Shown piece by piece: positions 1 to 11,647 of a stretch of 36,179 nt of DNA; position 1 is the stretch's first letter, and each line of letters opens with the position of its first letter. This DNA is from Paramacrobiotus richtersi (taxonomy: Eukaryota; Tardigrada; Eutardigrada; Parachela; Macrobiotidae). Below the pieces are notes generated by a model. It had not been told where the DNA came from. It searched no databases and was given only the letters and a program-made list of their open reading frames with translations. The stretch spans positions 1 to 36,179 of the forward strand of contig JAQGAU010000171.1 in the NCBI GenBank assembly GCA_034698045.1, in the 5' to 3' direction. A program made the position numbers and the translations under genes.

Positions 1-21
1 CCGACCTTCAGCCGGTATACC

Positions 22-936
22 ATGTTCAAGTATCTCGTCCTGCTTGCCTTGGTGGGCGCCGCCGTGGCCCAGCGAAAAGGTGCGAGCAACCAGGTGTTCT
101 CCCACCAGTATGTTTTCGACTGGATGAAGGTTCTGACCAATCCCGAGATCTATGCGCTGCTCTCTCAACGTGAGGCTGTCTGGCCGGAACGCAACGAATA
201 TGACATTCCCGCGCCGAGCTTCACCTGCGCCGACAAGCAGTACCCTGGTTACTATGCCGGTAAGCGCAGTTCACCTCAAATTTATAAACCATACATTCAA
301 GCAATAATAATGATCTATATGGTAGATAAGGTGAAAATGGTGCCTGTGAAAAATGTAGTATACTAAATTCGTTATTTATTTGCTGATTTAAATGTGTAAC
401 GAGACTTGTTGCGCATATAAGCGTTCGAATATTGTTCGGTTAACTGGTAATGGAATATTTAATCCGGAAACCAGTATAAAAGTGTTTCATGTTCAATGCA
501 GACGCTGCCACCAAATGCCAGACCTTCCATCGCTGCGACGTCAACGGCAACATGACCAGCTACATTTGCGTCAACCGAACCCTCTTCAACCCGATCACGC
601 TGATCTGCGATTACTGGTTCAACGTTGACTGCGACGCGTAGGTTTTCTCTCATATCTACGAAGTGGCAGTTACTATAACGGGTATTATCTTGCTGCAGTT
701 TCATTAAGGACGAGAACTTTGGTAACCGTCGCCTGTACACCAGCGAAGTGCTCTTTGACACCCCAGGCAAACAGACCGGTGGTAACGCTGCTGGTCCCGG
801 AGGAAACTGGGTGTGGGTGGATCAAGGTGCCGGTGCTGCTCCCGCTGCCACGGAAGCTCCCGCCACGGAGGCTCCCGCCGCAGAAGAGACCACCGCCGCT
901 GCTGAGGAAACCACCGCCGCCGCTGCTGCCGAATAA
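22..936 (+). CDS. Secreted chitin-binding (peritrophin-A/CBM14) protein, 3 exons
   Basis: Exons 22-259, 502-637 and 699-936 join in frame to 203 residues. Introns begin GTAAGC and GTAGGT and end TGCAG. Residues 1-16 are a clean signal peptide, so the start is secure. Six cysteines at residues 69, 85, 91, 102, 115 and 123 give C-x15-C-x5-C-x10-C-x12-C-x7-C, the type-2 chitin-binding pattern, with the usual aromatic neighbours (PGYYAD before Cys85, CDYWFNVDC at the end). Known role of this family: binding chitin in cuticle or peritrophic matrix. The last ~35 residues are an Ala/Thr/Pro/Glu tail with repeated EETTAAA and TEAP units, likely O-glycosylated or a spacer (inference). Codons are markedly GC-rich compared with neighbours, which may reflect high expression. 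Only 21 bases of upstream sequence are in the window, so the promoter is not visible. Confidence 0.88.
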
Positions 937-1137
937 GCAGCCCCGCTTCAGCATTAAAATATGACCAAAGACAGTACCAACACAGAATTGTCACCCCCTG
1001 CCCAAGAAACACAAAAATGATGACTATGATATAGCTCTGTTGGAAAAGTGAAGACTGCCGCTTTGTGAATAGTCTACAGTATTTCGAAAGCTCAACGAAT
1101 TATGCTTTTTAATAGTACGGTTTGTTGAGAGGAAAAC

Positions 1138-1143
1138 AATAAA
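1138..1143 (+). promoter_or_regulatory. Polyadenylation signal of the chitin-binding gene
   Basis: AATAAA about 200 bases after the stop codon of the chitin-binding gene, in an A-rich stretch. It is the nearest consensus signal on this strand. Confidence 0.55.
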
Positions 1144-3743
1144 AACAAACGTAATCGCATGATACGCTAATTTGCTTTATGAACGAGAAACTGTACGTAA
1201 CATGGTGATGGAGCCGTAGTTCCAAAGGTCATCGCCAGATGCCGAAAAAAAACGGTTTCGCCGGTAAATGGCGGTAATACTTGTTGTGCATATGACGTGT
1301 CAAGTATAAGTCTACTTCAGCTAACCGGCAACCCGTCGACAAGCAGTTCTTTGGGTCACCTAGAAATTCTTTGTGTTGTTGCCAGTTCCCATGATTAACC
1401 TACCCGCCAGACATGAATATCGGCTGACAAAAAGACTGTGGCAATGTACGAGGACTGACATGGCATTTACCGGAAACTGGTCTAGGCGCAGGCACCGGAA
1501 TGTTCTTACATCAAACCCCCTGCCAGTTAACGAAGTTCTAACAAATACAAGAAACCGGTCTTTATATGTATTATTGGAAAAATAATCGCTTGTGTGATTG
1601 CACCTGCGCTAATGATCTCTGATGTTCAAAGCAGACAAATACTTCATAATCGGGTAATGGTATTATTGCCTGTAATTAACTTCATAAGCTGACCGCAATA
1701 CAATACGTGTATTCAAGTAAACCAGCTTTGCAAAAACTAACTGAAGACCACAACTCTAATCGCTGTTTTATTTGCGGGACTGTTGCACTTGTTCTTCTAC
1801 ATATTGTATTTTAAATGAATGAAGGAAAGACCAGAAATGTGAAAGATTGTGTATATATATGCCGGGTGAGAAACACATCGTTATCTCTGCCGCTTCAGTT
1901 AATAATATCTCAGATTTAACCCGGAACAAAAATTTTTGAGAAACCAATTTCGATCGTTGCTTTTGGCGGTAAATGGCGCAGATTTTTGTTTTTTCTTGAT
2001 TTCTAATAGCAGTTATCCTCAGTAAACTGATTATATAACGCTTCATGTAATACGGGTTTGTTCGAACTGGTTCGTGGATAAACAAATGAATAACAAATTT
2101 ACGACCCAGTCTGATTTGCATATAGATAATAATATCTGGTTTCTCAAACACGCCGTTACATAATAGAGACGGGTTTTCATATCTTGGTGGGATTTGTTTT
2201 GTACATTAATTCAGTACCGTCAAAGTTACCGTTCTTTAAAATAAACAAGATCGAAACAAAGAGGAAAGGTTTCACTCAGCGAATAATATTCGAAGCCGGG
2301 TAGTCTGCAATGTACGTTCTCCAAACATCACAATCATGTAGTAAATTTCTGTCTTTCTAATTTCTATTCCAGGAGTTATGTGGCACATAAATAAGTGCGA
2401 TTCAGTTTGATTGTAGTAAATTTTTATTCAGATCCAGCACACTTTCTTGTGATTCCGACGACGACACATTAATAAAAAAAACTTCCTCAGACCCTTGATA
2501 ACTAAAGAAGTCAATGTAGAACTAATATAAGCACTTAGCAATACAGAAAATTACTACGCACATGTATGACAATTTAATGAACCAATCTTTCACGAGATAC
2601 AGTATTTATCGTTCATCCATAACCGTTACATTGAGCAATACCTACACACCTTTCCTAAAGAAATGTAGTGAACTGACATATGTAGGCCGCAGTACGGTAC
2701 AGGAAAACGTACAACGTATAACGAATAACCGTACACACCTTTTCCAATCCTGTGCAGTAAACACAAACAGAGTGCAGTTTCAGCACGTAATTTTATTTTG
2801 TTTTATTTTTATCAATTAAATTATAAACAAAAAGCGAATAGCACGGCAAATAAAGCTGCGGATTCGTAAAATTTTGCTCTACTTCGGCATTTTTGCAGCA
2901 GTTGATATTCAAGAGTAGTTCGATACGGGACGATGCCTCACTCCGCGACTACCTTTTTCTTCCTGTACGCCATGTACACCTTACTTCTAGCTATAGTAGC
3001 TACAGCTTACGTTAAAAGCGTTTGAAGAATTTTATACTTTTTCTTAATTATCTCGTAGAAAAGAGTTTGTGTCAAAATTAACAATTCTATGCGTTGATCA
3101 CAATATCTGTAATTGTGGAGACAGACAGAAGAAAAAACAAAGAACACAACGGCGTTACACGTTAAACATCAAAAACACATCTTCCAGCTCTTTAGAAGAA
3201 TTCCAGCTCTTTTTCTTAATATATATATACATACAGTGTACTCATACATAAACAAATTATACTGCTTGTCTAATTATAAGCATGATCATGCGCTATAAAT
3301 TCCGGTCAATAACAATCCCAACATGGGATGTTAATAAAGATACATTATGAGATTTTTAACCATTCAAAACCATACAGGTTGGGCAATAACGATTATAAAT
3401 GATTGCTGGATTTATGGTTGCAATCCGGCAAAAAATCTATAGGTTCATTTACCGAAAACATGTGAAGTCTGTATAACAGCACCCTATACCCGTCACTCAT
3501 ACCACCCTAAGGATTTATGGCTACAGTAGAACTGTTGTATTGAATTGTAGCAAACATGACCTTTATTGCACCTCAGTTTAGAGTAAAACCAAAAGTACAA
3601 CATGTTTATGGTTAAATGGCAGGCATTTTTTTGCGCTCTATGTCATGATTTCTTATTAGATACATTCCCGTATTGCTGTTCAGATCTCCTGACTGGGTTG
3701 CCTTTAAAACCTCGTAGCTAACTAATCGTTTCCTTGAAACCTT
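1144..3743. other. Intergenic, 2.6 kb, no supported gene
   Basis: AT-rich sequence with no ORF whose composition or residues look like protein. A 12-base word, cggtaaatggcg, occurs near 1262 and 1969 on the same strand; I attach no function to it. A short ORF at 2933-3025 encodes 30 residues that look like a signal peptide (MPHSATTFFFLYAMYTLLLA...), but I found no downstream exon to join to it. Confidence 0.6.
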
Positions 3744-6700
3744 ATGGAACTTATCAGTATTGTGACCTTTGTACGGACATTGTTGGTTTACCGCGTAGCG
3801 CTGTTTGGGTTCTTGGGATCTTCGGTTGAATCGTATTATGACTCAATATCGTGCTACGGTCAGCTTCCTTCAAATCCCACGCATCGTTATAAACTCGAGC
3901 GGAAAATTAGGATAATTTTTAATTATTATTAATCACACAAGTTACAAGTTAACTAAACGGAGTTAACAGAATATGCTTGGTTAGCTGTTGGTCTGATTTA
4001 GGCACGGGCGATTGTATCATTACACTAACCACAGGAGGCCACGCTGATGATCAACATAAATGGAATACGGAATGCCACGATGGAGAAGGTGACTATGAAA
4101 CAAACTCGCCCTGCTAATGTTTTCTTTCTCAACAAGCAGAATCTTGAATTTTGCAGCCATCGTTGGTTTATTGGATGGCGGCTCTGATTACCAAGGCTTC
4201 GGACGTAGGCAACCTTGCATATTGATCGCATACAGTAGTGCTTGGCTGCTTCCATACACTGCCCTTTGCAGAAGTATGGTGCCGTTTTATGTTTCCCAGA
4301 AAAGCCCCGGCGTTTGGAATATATCCATATTATCAATGGTGCAACGTTAGGTAACGCTGCATCTTTCCTCAAAACGCGTAAACATTGTCGGCAGTTAATT
4401 TATGTACTCAATATTTACAGTAAATGCTCCAAGTTTCTCTAATACATATCAAATGTACATAAAGTTAGTTTTTCAGGGATATTTCGATGAGCGAGTACTA
4501 CTGCTATGACAGACTGTATCCCGGTGATACATATGACACCTTTATGACGGGTACTTAAAAAGGGATGGGGAACCCAGAAGCAGACTGCTAGTTGGATATT
4601 TTTTTTCAGCTTTGTCGGCGACGCAGTTCTACCCGGGCGGTATCAGCGTTTCCAAGTCGTATAAGTGTTGTAAGTAACTGTTGAACATTTAACTTTATAA
4701 TCTTATTCAGCAAATACGGAATATATTCAAACTAGGTCGGCTTCCTGAAGGATACCATCTTGATTACCGGAGATGTGAATATAAATACACGCATGACAGG
4801 TTGGTATTAACTGTTGCCCTTGCGCTTCAGTAGGTAATGATGTAGAAGGCCACTGTTACTGCAGCTGCGGGGTTTATGCTCAGTAAATACAGGCAAAAGA
4901 ACTGGCAAAGTTCCATGCGGAACCGTTTGTCGAAAATTACTGTTTTCGAGTCTGCTTCCGCATCCTCTCGGGCATATAACGTAAAGGTGTTCGGATGCTC
5001 GACATCCCGGTCGTAGATCCAGCAACTCGATCTAAAGAGGAGGACGATAAACAAACCATCATATCCTAATCATATGCTCATGATATATATGTTGGTTGCT
5101 TATCAGCCTCCTCTTCCAGCAACAAAACTGCATACGGTGACACACGGGCTGCTTTCTTGGCACGTGCCGCAAAAGGGCACATAACGTAGACGATTCGTCT
5201 ACGACATTACGTTGCGTGCCCTTTCGGCGACACTTGTGTAAGACGAATATCAGAAGATCACTGTATAAAAATGTCAGTTTGAGATGATTCTGAAATTTTG
5301 GTAGCTTGAGTTTTGACACAACTGAGTTTTATGATGCTGACAGTCTTTACGTGTAATTTTAGATGTTGTACGGTTTCTGTCACTCTGTCCAAAAAGCATT
5401 AATATTCTGTACTCGTACGGCGTCCTAATATTGTTTAGAAGAAATAGTACAAGTGACACGCATTACAGATATATATTAGGGTACCACTATAGGCACCCCC
5501 ATACACCCCCTTTCACTATAGGCACCCCTATTGCACCCCGAATCACTATTGGCACCTCTTTTAAATTACGCAGAACTGTAACCTTTATCGCTTTTGCCAT
5601 GCTTCTAATAGTAATAAAACTGTATCATTCCTGAATATCTGCACTAAACCAGTACTGAGGGTATTTCCATAATTCTGTGACACCGGCTACTTTACTTTGC
5701 ATTAGTTGAAAATGAGCTCCAGATTGCCATCTCCTGCAGTAAATGACTGTGTAGTAAATTTATCGTTGGACAAAGGTGAAAGCGACCTACAAATAACAGC
5801 TAGAACGCTTGTGAAAATGTTGACGTCGTCTTAGATGTCGTATCCAAAAATCGCTGCCGATTAGAGCAACAATGCAACATTCGAAAAGTTCGACGCCAGC
5901 TTCAAGGGCTTTCAGAAAGAGACCAACAATAAGCATGTTCAAGGGTTTGTTATGCGCCGCTGTAAATTCTTGCCGAAAGGGCATGCAGAATCGGAGACCA
6001 GACCGTCGTTAAACAAGATCTGTGTACTGTAGTAATTAATTCAATAGGGGTGCCTATAGCAAACAGGGTGCGAAGAGGGGTGCCTATAGTAAACGGGGGT
6101 GAAAGGGGGTGCCTACAGCGATTTCCTATATATTATGCAAGAAGACATTATTAATAGATCTCATGTGGTTGAACGTGCGAGTGATCCGTATGCCGAAAAG
6201 GAAAAACCGTTGATTAGCCGACAGAGATTTGCGTATGATGGCCGAACCAGGCAAGCCTGCAGCGCTACTCGGGTCGGTCGAGTTCGAAAAGTTTAAAATT
6301 TAAAAATACTTCTACTGCTCATCAAAATCACGTTTCTGTGGTGAGTTGTCCCCCGAAGTTCGGGGGACAGCAGTATTCTGGAAAGTAATGAATCGAGTAA
6401 GTTAATGAACCATGATATTCTAAAAAGTAGGGAATCGAGTTCCACAAGAGTATGCTCTTAGTATGTGTCTCAAGGAGCGTATTTTGAATTCTGCTCCAGA
6501 ATGTTTATTTGGACGACAGCCCGAATTTCGAACCCACGAGGTCCATACTGAGAAGCCGTAGCAGGGTTTTGATCAAATACAGTAAGCAACTGTTTATGAG
6601 AATGATTTTACGACCCTCAGATTATACCTGCTGTCCCAACCTGTGTGTGCGGCTTCGGGGTTCTCTTGGTCAGCTTTCGAAAATGCTCGAGCTGCTGCCA

Positions 6701-7642
6701 AGAGGATAACATCTTTCATCTGTACATGTACAAAAGGCTCTGTTTTTCAAAAAAAATCGTATGGTCGAAACGGAAGTTTCTGACGAACGAGTCCGCATGC
6801 ATATATCTGTGAACTTACATAGTATTATAACAAGTCATAGTAAAATCGTATCTGTGTGTAACAAAAACGAAAGTTTCTAAAACATTCAAGTTATTGTCTA
6901 CATTTAGGTGGGGAGAACATTACGATTCAGCATTTTGGCTTGTCCAGTGTGACCGAAATTACCTAGCTACTGGTAAACCGTAAAAATTTTCTAGTATTAT
7001 ATTATTATAATTTTACTATAAATTATACGCGCTTATTATCTTGTACAATTACGCATTGGGTCGCGACCAATATGGTCACAATTTATTGCCGGGGTGACAC
7101 GAACAGTCGAGACGCGCGTACGCACCGTTTGCAGCATTCTGTATCATATCATTTTATAGACTGGCAAAGCACGGCGCAGTGTGTAAAAAAAACGTTGAAT
7201 ACATTGAACGTAAAAGAAAACTATATTTATTCATTGCTGGAGTTATTTTTTTGCACTGGTACATTTTCTGAATGTATTGGTATATAAATTTATATATATA
7301 TTTATATATATGTATATATATATAGGTCTCGGACAAGCAGAAAATCCATGGACAAATGCGCAGCATTATGTTTGGATACAGGTATCTTTCAACCTACAAA
7401 ATATCTACAATTATCTCAAAGCTTATAAAACGCCATTTAAGGAGCCTGTACAGAAATAATATTATCGTCGATAGTGACAGATGAAACTACGAACTCTATG
7501 TATGCAACATACATTTGGATGATTGTAGTGTTGTCCGCTGGTTTTCAATCCACTCTTCCACGCACCGTTTGCAAAGAATGCCGAAGCCAATCATACTCAT
7601 GCAAAGTACCGGAGTATGGAAAGGGGCAACTTGAAAAACTGA
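3744..7642 (+). CDS. Dermatopontin-like 12-Cys secreted protein, tandem copy 1 (10 exons)
   Basis: Exons: 3744-3858, 4002-4088, 4157-4204, 4272-4350, 4477-4550, 4610-4669, 4736-4799, 6908-6972, 7326-7381, 7529-7642. They join without a stop to 253 residues. The N-terminus is hydrophobic (signal peptide or signal anchor). The mature part has 12 cysteines conserved with copies 2 and 3: CYGTGDC, NTEC, VWCRFMFP, QWCNVRD, YYCYD, YKCC, RRCEYKY, LVQC and IQCC. Blocks such as ADDQHKWNTEC and CDRNYLATG...NPWTNAQHYVWIQCC recall the dermatopontin/TRAMP repeat (C-x-N-x-L-x-x-G ... D-R-x-W-x-F-x-CC), an extracellular-matrix or lectin fold. That assignment rests on pattern resemblance only. The tail after NPLF is unlike the other copies and holds a sequon (NHT). 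Donors of intron 1 (GTCAGC) and intron 7 (GTTGGT) are weaker than in the sister copies. Intron 7 is 2108 bp because of insertions. Confidence 0.75.
5166..5228. repeat. Imperfect foldback hairpin
   Basis: gccgcaaaagggcac (5166-5180) pairs with the reverse complement of cgtgccctttcggc (5215-5228). The centre is a perfect 9-bp stem, cgtagacga / tcgtctacg (5185-5193 and 5195-5203), with a one-base loop. GC content is higher than the flanks. It may be the remnant of an insertion end. Confidence 0.6.
5479..6126. mobile_element. MITE-like non-autonomous DNA element with subrepeated inverted ends
   Basis: About 650 bp flanked by the same 9-base word, tatatatta, at 5470-5478 and 6127-6135, a possible target-site duplication (low-complexity, so not firm). 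The ends are inverted: the first 22 bases match the reverse complement of the last 22 at about 17 positions, including ggcaccccc. Each ~85-bp arm carries three copies of a ctataggcacccct-like word spaced about 30 bp. They are near 5487, 5516 and 5546 on the left and, reversed, near 6046, 6077 and 6106 on the right. Shorter C-runs lie between them. Subterminal repeats of this sort are typical of hAT-like and similar non-autonomous elements, but I cannot fix the superfamily. The ~480-bp core has no transposase ORF. It lies in intron 7 of copy 1, outside the coding exons. Confidence 0.65.
6347..6369. repeat. Perfect 23-bp GC-rich palindrome
   Basis: Arms tgtcccccgaa and ttcgggggaca are exact reverse complements around a single central g. 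It lies in the expanded intron 7 of copy 1, about 220 bp past the MITE-like element, and could be another element end or a stem in the transcript. Confidence 0.65.
7282..7325. repeat. TA-rich microsatellite at an intron 8 acceptor
   Basis: A run of tata/ttata units ends exactly at the AG acceptor of exon 9 of copy 1, replacing the usual polypyrimidine tract. It is of interest only because splicing here depends on an unusual acceptor context. Confidence 0.6.
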
Positions 7643-8404
7643 CTAATATTGGCATTATTGTCATCGAAATGTTTATCGTTGTTCTTGAATTTCTGAAGGC
7701 GTATTATTTTAAACAACGCATAGTAATTTCCCAGTTGTTAGTTTATTTTCCTGTATTTTACAAGCGGGTACCGGTAACGTTCGTATACGATAAGTGATTA
7801 AAAACTCCACGAAACAATCATGCAGTTTTCTTCCCGAATCATTCCCAACAAACTCACCTAATGGCCACTTGACTGCTTGGTTTGTTGATTTTTAAAAAAC
7901 ATTGATGTGTTCTGCAAGTAATAAATCTAACGAATCATATGAAAGCATATGGTTTATGTAACCTACATTCATACTTCGCAAAATACACAAGACAACGATA
8001 CGACGACGAAGCATTTCCTCATAATCCGACCGCTGGCTACTTAAAGCTGATAGACCAAACTAGCTAATTGCAGCAATTAATGATGATGCCGAAGCTATTT
8101 CTACCAACGGAAAGTTTACGGTCTTTTTTACCTTTTAAATTTACAGTCTCATGTCAAACATTTCTCTAAGGTGCAAATATCATATTCTGACAGAGAAGCG
8201 AGATCTTTATCATGATAATTAATTTAGAGCATTCAGTTTGAGATATTAGAAACAGTATTATCTTCTATATATATCTTTCATTTATGCTGCACGTTTATAT
8301 TAAGTGAGGAACAGAAGCTCTGTAATAATGCTGTCTTGATGTTGTATGCTTCCTTATGCTCCTTTTAAGTCGAATTTTGGGGGGATTTACATTTATACGG
8401 TGTC
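7643..8404. other. Intergenic between copies 1 and 2
   Basis: About 760 bp of AT-rich sequence. An AATAAA at 7920-7925, 278 bases past the copy 1 stop, is the likely polyadenylation signal. No other gene is supported. No clear TATA box precedes copy 2. Confidence 0.55.
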
Positions 8405-10592
8405 ATGGAATTGCGCGCAACATTTGTTAGATTGACAGTTAGTTGCTGGAGTGTTTTTATCATTGGATTACTGAAATTTCACGTGAAAGCATATTATGAG
8501 TCAGTCATATGTTATGGTAAGTTCAACTTCTCGCAGTAATATACAATTTTAGAATTGTTCTTTATTGTTCACTAGCTAACCAGTTTAAAATCTTTATGTT
8601 CGCGCTGCTGGATACTTAAAGTAGCTCCTTTAACTTTTTATTACTCTATAATTTGTTTAGGACATTTGCAACATGTTTTTAACGAAAAAAAAACGGAATT
8701 ACGTTTTTTTGCATACTTTATACTGAGTTCGTTGTTAACGGTGCGTAGATATACAAGGATTAATGTAACCTTTCTCTAGTAGCTCTGCTTACTCCTTGCA
8801 GCTATCGGCTAGTTGAAAATGTCAGCAAAAATTCTTAATCCTTTAAATCGTTTCCAGCTTGTAAAAATGTCAAAACATTTCACAGGTACCGGCGATTGCA
8901 TTATTACAATAACAACCGGAGGTCAGGCCGATGATCAGTCAAAATGGAACACAGAATGCCACGACGGAGAAGGTATCCGATAGAACAATTACTGGCCAGC
9001 ACAAAATCATCATTATAAAAATAAGATTGAACTTTATTTATTTCAGCTGTTATCGGTATTCTGGACTTTGGTTCGGATTATCAAGGTTTCGGACGTAAGT
9101 GTGGGATAAGACTTAGTGATATTGGAGATTTTCTATTCTGTTGAGAACGCGGTTCCTGTCAGTAATATATACTGACATGTTTATCTTTATGTTAAAAACT
9201 TTCTTGCACGTGCACGTTGCAAAGCTTCAAAAAAGTGAATAGTTGTTTATAGCCGACATATAAAAAAAAAGAATTCAAAGCGGCAATTCCAACTAGTTAT
9301 GGAAATTTATATGTAGGCATTGTTTATTGTAGAGGTGTGGTGTAGGTTTATGTTTCCAAAAAAGTCTCCAACATTCGGAATCTATCCGTATTATCCTTGG
9401 TGCAATGTCCGGTAAGACCGTAAGACTAGCGCTCTAAATCAAGCATCTGCACATTTCCAACTACTCGTATATAACGAGCATAATTACATAGTCAAGCTTG
9501 ACTCAGTACCGGTAAATCTTAAAATGTATCGAATTTTGATGAATCTGCGGTATAGATACAGAAGGAAACTCTTAATATTATGTAAATGCAGCATGAAAAA
9601 AATTCAGAGCATATATTGTTAAATGTTTAGGGACATGTCGCTGAAGGAATACTACTGTTACGATAAGTATTACCCTTCCGATACGTATGACACCTTCATG
9701 ACCGGTGAGCACGCACAATAGTCGAATTTTTGTGCCGTTTGCGTTTTAAACCTGCTGTTTTTGCAGCCTTATCCTCTATGCAGTATTATCCCGGTGGTAT
9801 TAGTGTTTCCCAGTCGTATAAATGCTGTAAGTACTTTAACACTACATGTATGCAACAGTTGTATGCGCGAGTCAAAGGAAACCTTATCATGCGTGTAGGC
9901 CGGCTTCCGGAAGGCTACCATCTCGATTACAGGATGTGCGAATATAAATATACTCACGATAAGTAAGTTATCGTGTTTTTTGGGCTTTAATATATAGTTT
10001 CAGAGGAAAAGAGAGTTAACTACAGTTAAATTTCTATGGTTGCGGATTTTTCACATTTACTACATAAAAGCCCACTAAGTCTTTATATATTTCTCCACAT
10101 TAGACCTAAATAATAACGAAAAGCATTTCTAATTTCTGTTTCGTTACATCGTGTTACAGAGAAAATCACTTTTTTTGATGTTTTTTATTTAATTTCCACT
10201 GAAGTTTAGTTCATAGTTTTGGGCATACCGTCTTTCTTTAATAGATATGGGGAACATTACGATGGAATGAACTGGTTTGTCCAGTGCGAAAGAAACTTTC
10301 TTCTTACGGGTACAGAATACCGCGCTCCATACGATAAAAGACTACAATCGTAAACTGAATACATCATTTGATTAAGGTCTCGGACAGTCGACAAATCCAT
10401 GGACAAACGCGCTTCATTACGTTTGGATTCAGGTATCGTTTTAGTTTTCCACTTCCAGCTTATGATGATCGGTTTGAATTTTATGGATTATCCTTGTTGA
10501 TACAGTGCTGCCCGTTGGTTTACAATCCCTTTTTCAAAATGCCTTATCCACCCAGCGAAAAAGCCAACCGAACCACAACTACGATAGGATAG
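8405..10592 (+). CDS. Dermatopontin-like 12-Cys secreted protein, tandem copy 2 (10 exons)
   Basis: Exons: 8405-8516, 8886-8972, 9047-9094, 9333-9411, 9631-9704, 9767-9826, 9899-9962, 10245-10309, 10377-10432, 10506-10592. They give 243 residues with no interruption. Exons 2-9 have the same lengths (87, 48, 79, 74, 60, 64, 65, 56) and phases as in copies 1 and 3, and only the first and last exons vary. The hydrophobic stretch at about residues 11-23 (TVSCWSVFIIGLL) suggests a secretion signal. All 12 family cysteines are present. Conserved blocks include GSDYQGFGQVWCRFMFP, YPYYPWCNVRD and NPWTNALHYVWIQCCPL. The tail (PPSEKANRTTTTIG) has one sequon. Splice sites are near consensus throughout, so this is the best reference model for the family. 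Dermatopontin-like matrix function is inferred from the Cys/Trp pattern and not proven. Confidence 0.8.
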
Positions 10593-11647
10593 GTCGCGAA
10601 TAGTTGCTACGCGCTGTTAGCGGCCCACGTAATATATTACAGACAAGTGCAATGACCTTTAGGAAAAGATCCTTCAGGGTAAGGTACTCGGGACGATTTT
10701 TCATAAATTCCAATATACAAACTATTTGATGGATGTTCTTCTTTTTTGTTTTTGTTCTTTATTTTTTGGCTATTTTAAAAGAATTTATGAGAAATTTTTT
10801 GTTAAACCTTCGCAGGCCTAGGATCTCATCGTTAACTGTTGTTTTGGTGTACGTATGTCTAATCAATTGTACTATCATGGTATGCATTTCTTTTGAGGCA
10901 AGAACAAAAATGACGTACAAAATCTGGTCAAAAGCATCGCCGATCGTTTAAGTGCGAACAGTCACATTATCTGTTCACAAATTGTGCCTTACTGTGCCAC
11001 TTTCCGTTTCCGGTGCAATTCCCCATAATTATACTGAAACCTGTTTAATTTTTTTTAATTATAATTTACACCAAAGATGAAAACTTTCTCCATAAAAGAC
11101 ACAATTAAAGCGGACGCGCTGCTTGAAAACCACGCGGTCAAGAGGCTTCGAATGTATTTGTGATAAAATCTCGCCGAAATTGCATCTTTCTGTCAGAGCT
11201 AAAAGCCAATACCGGTTCTTAAGTTCGTTATATTCTAATCATTTTGTCACTTTCTCCGCCTGCAAAACAACGCATCACCATCATTACTTTCCGTTGAATC
11301 ATTCGCTTGTCAAAGGGAAGCTCTTAACACCCACCACGATAAAACTCGACGTGGTAATTACATATTTTAAGAGTTCTGTAATGATGTGCGCGTGTAGAAC
11401 AACCTGACGTTACGGTTTGATCTAAAATGCGTTCTTTCATCCGCTCTGTTTTTTTCCTGGTAAAACGACAAGCATGAAGACTCGGAAAATTCGCTAATAG
11501 TCTTATCCGTTTTCCTGATTTACTACATTTGATCCATGTAGCTTATCGTAACTTTATATGTTATTCTTGATTTAACTTTGTTATGAAAGAACGCTGGAGG
11601 AAGCGTTCTATACATTTTATTATCATTCTCACTGATCGTTTTGTCAA
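10593..11647. other. Intergenic between copies 2 and 3
   Basis: About 1.05 kb with no supported gene. The open frame at 11123-11407 has a composition typical of random AT-rich sequence. No convincing AATAAA follows copy 2; attaaa at 11104-11109 is a weak candidate. Confidence 0.5.

Larger units (their letters stand above)
4800..6907. other. Expanded intron 7 of copy 1 (2.1 kb)
   Basis: The matching intron is 282 bp in copy 2 and 198 bp in copy 3, so roughly 1.8 kb was gained here. It contains an imperfect foldback at 5166-5228, a MITE-like element at 5479-6126 and a perfect 23-bp palindrome at 6347-6369. On the minus strand, a pyrimidine-rich acceptor-like site (ending at 5032) precedes an open frame to 4827 that ends in a hydrophobic segment (CQFFCLYLLSINPAAAVTVA). 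I cannot identify that frame, and it may be a gene fragment carried in with the insertion. Confidence 0.6.

Noticed and set aside
1768-2151. Minus-strand open frame of 127 residues
   Set aside because: Composition is that of random AT-rich DNA (Ile/Tyr/Lys/Phe-rich), with no domain, no splice context and no conserved motif.
6520-6560. tRNA B-box-like ttcgaaccc on the minus strand (possible SINE or tRNA)
   Set aside because: No A-box at a suitable distance and no cloverleaf stems could be formed by eye.
11123-11407. Plus-strand open frame of 94 residues between copies 2 and 3
   Set aside because: No recognisable motif, no promoter or polyadenylation signal, and biased residues typical of chance frames.
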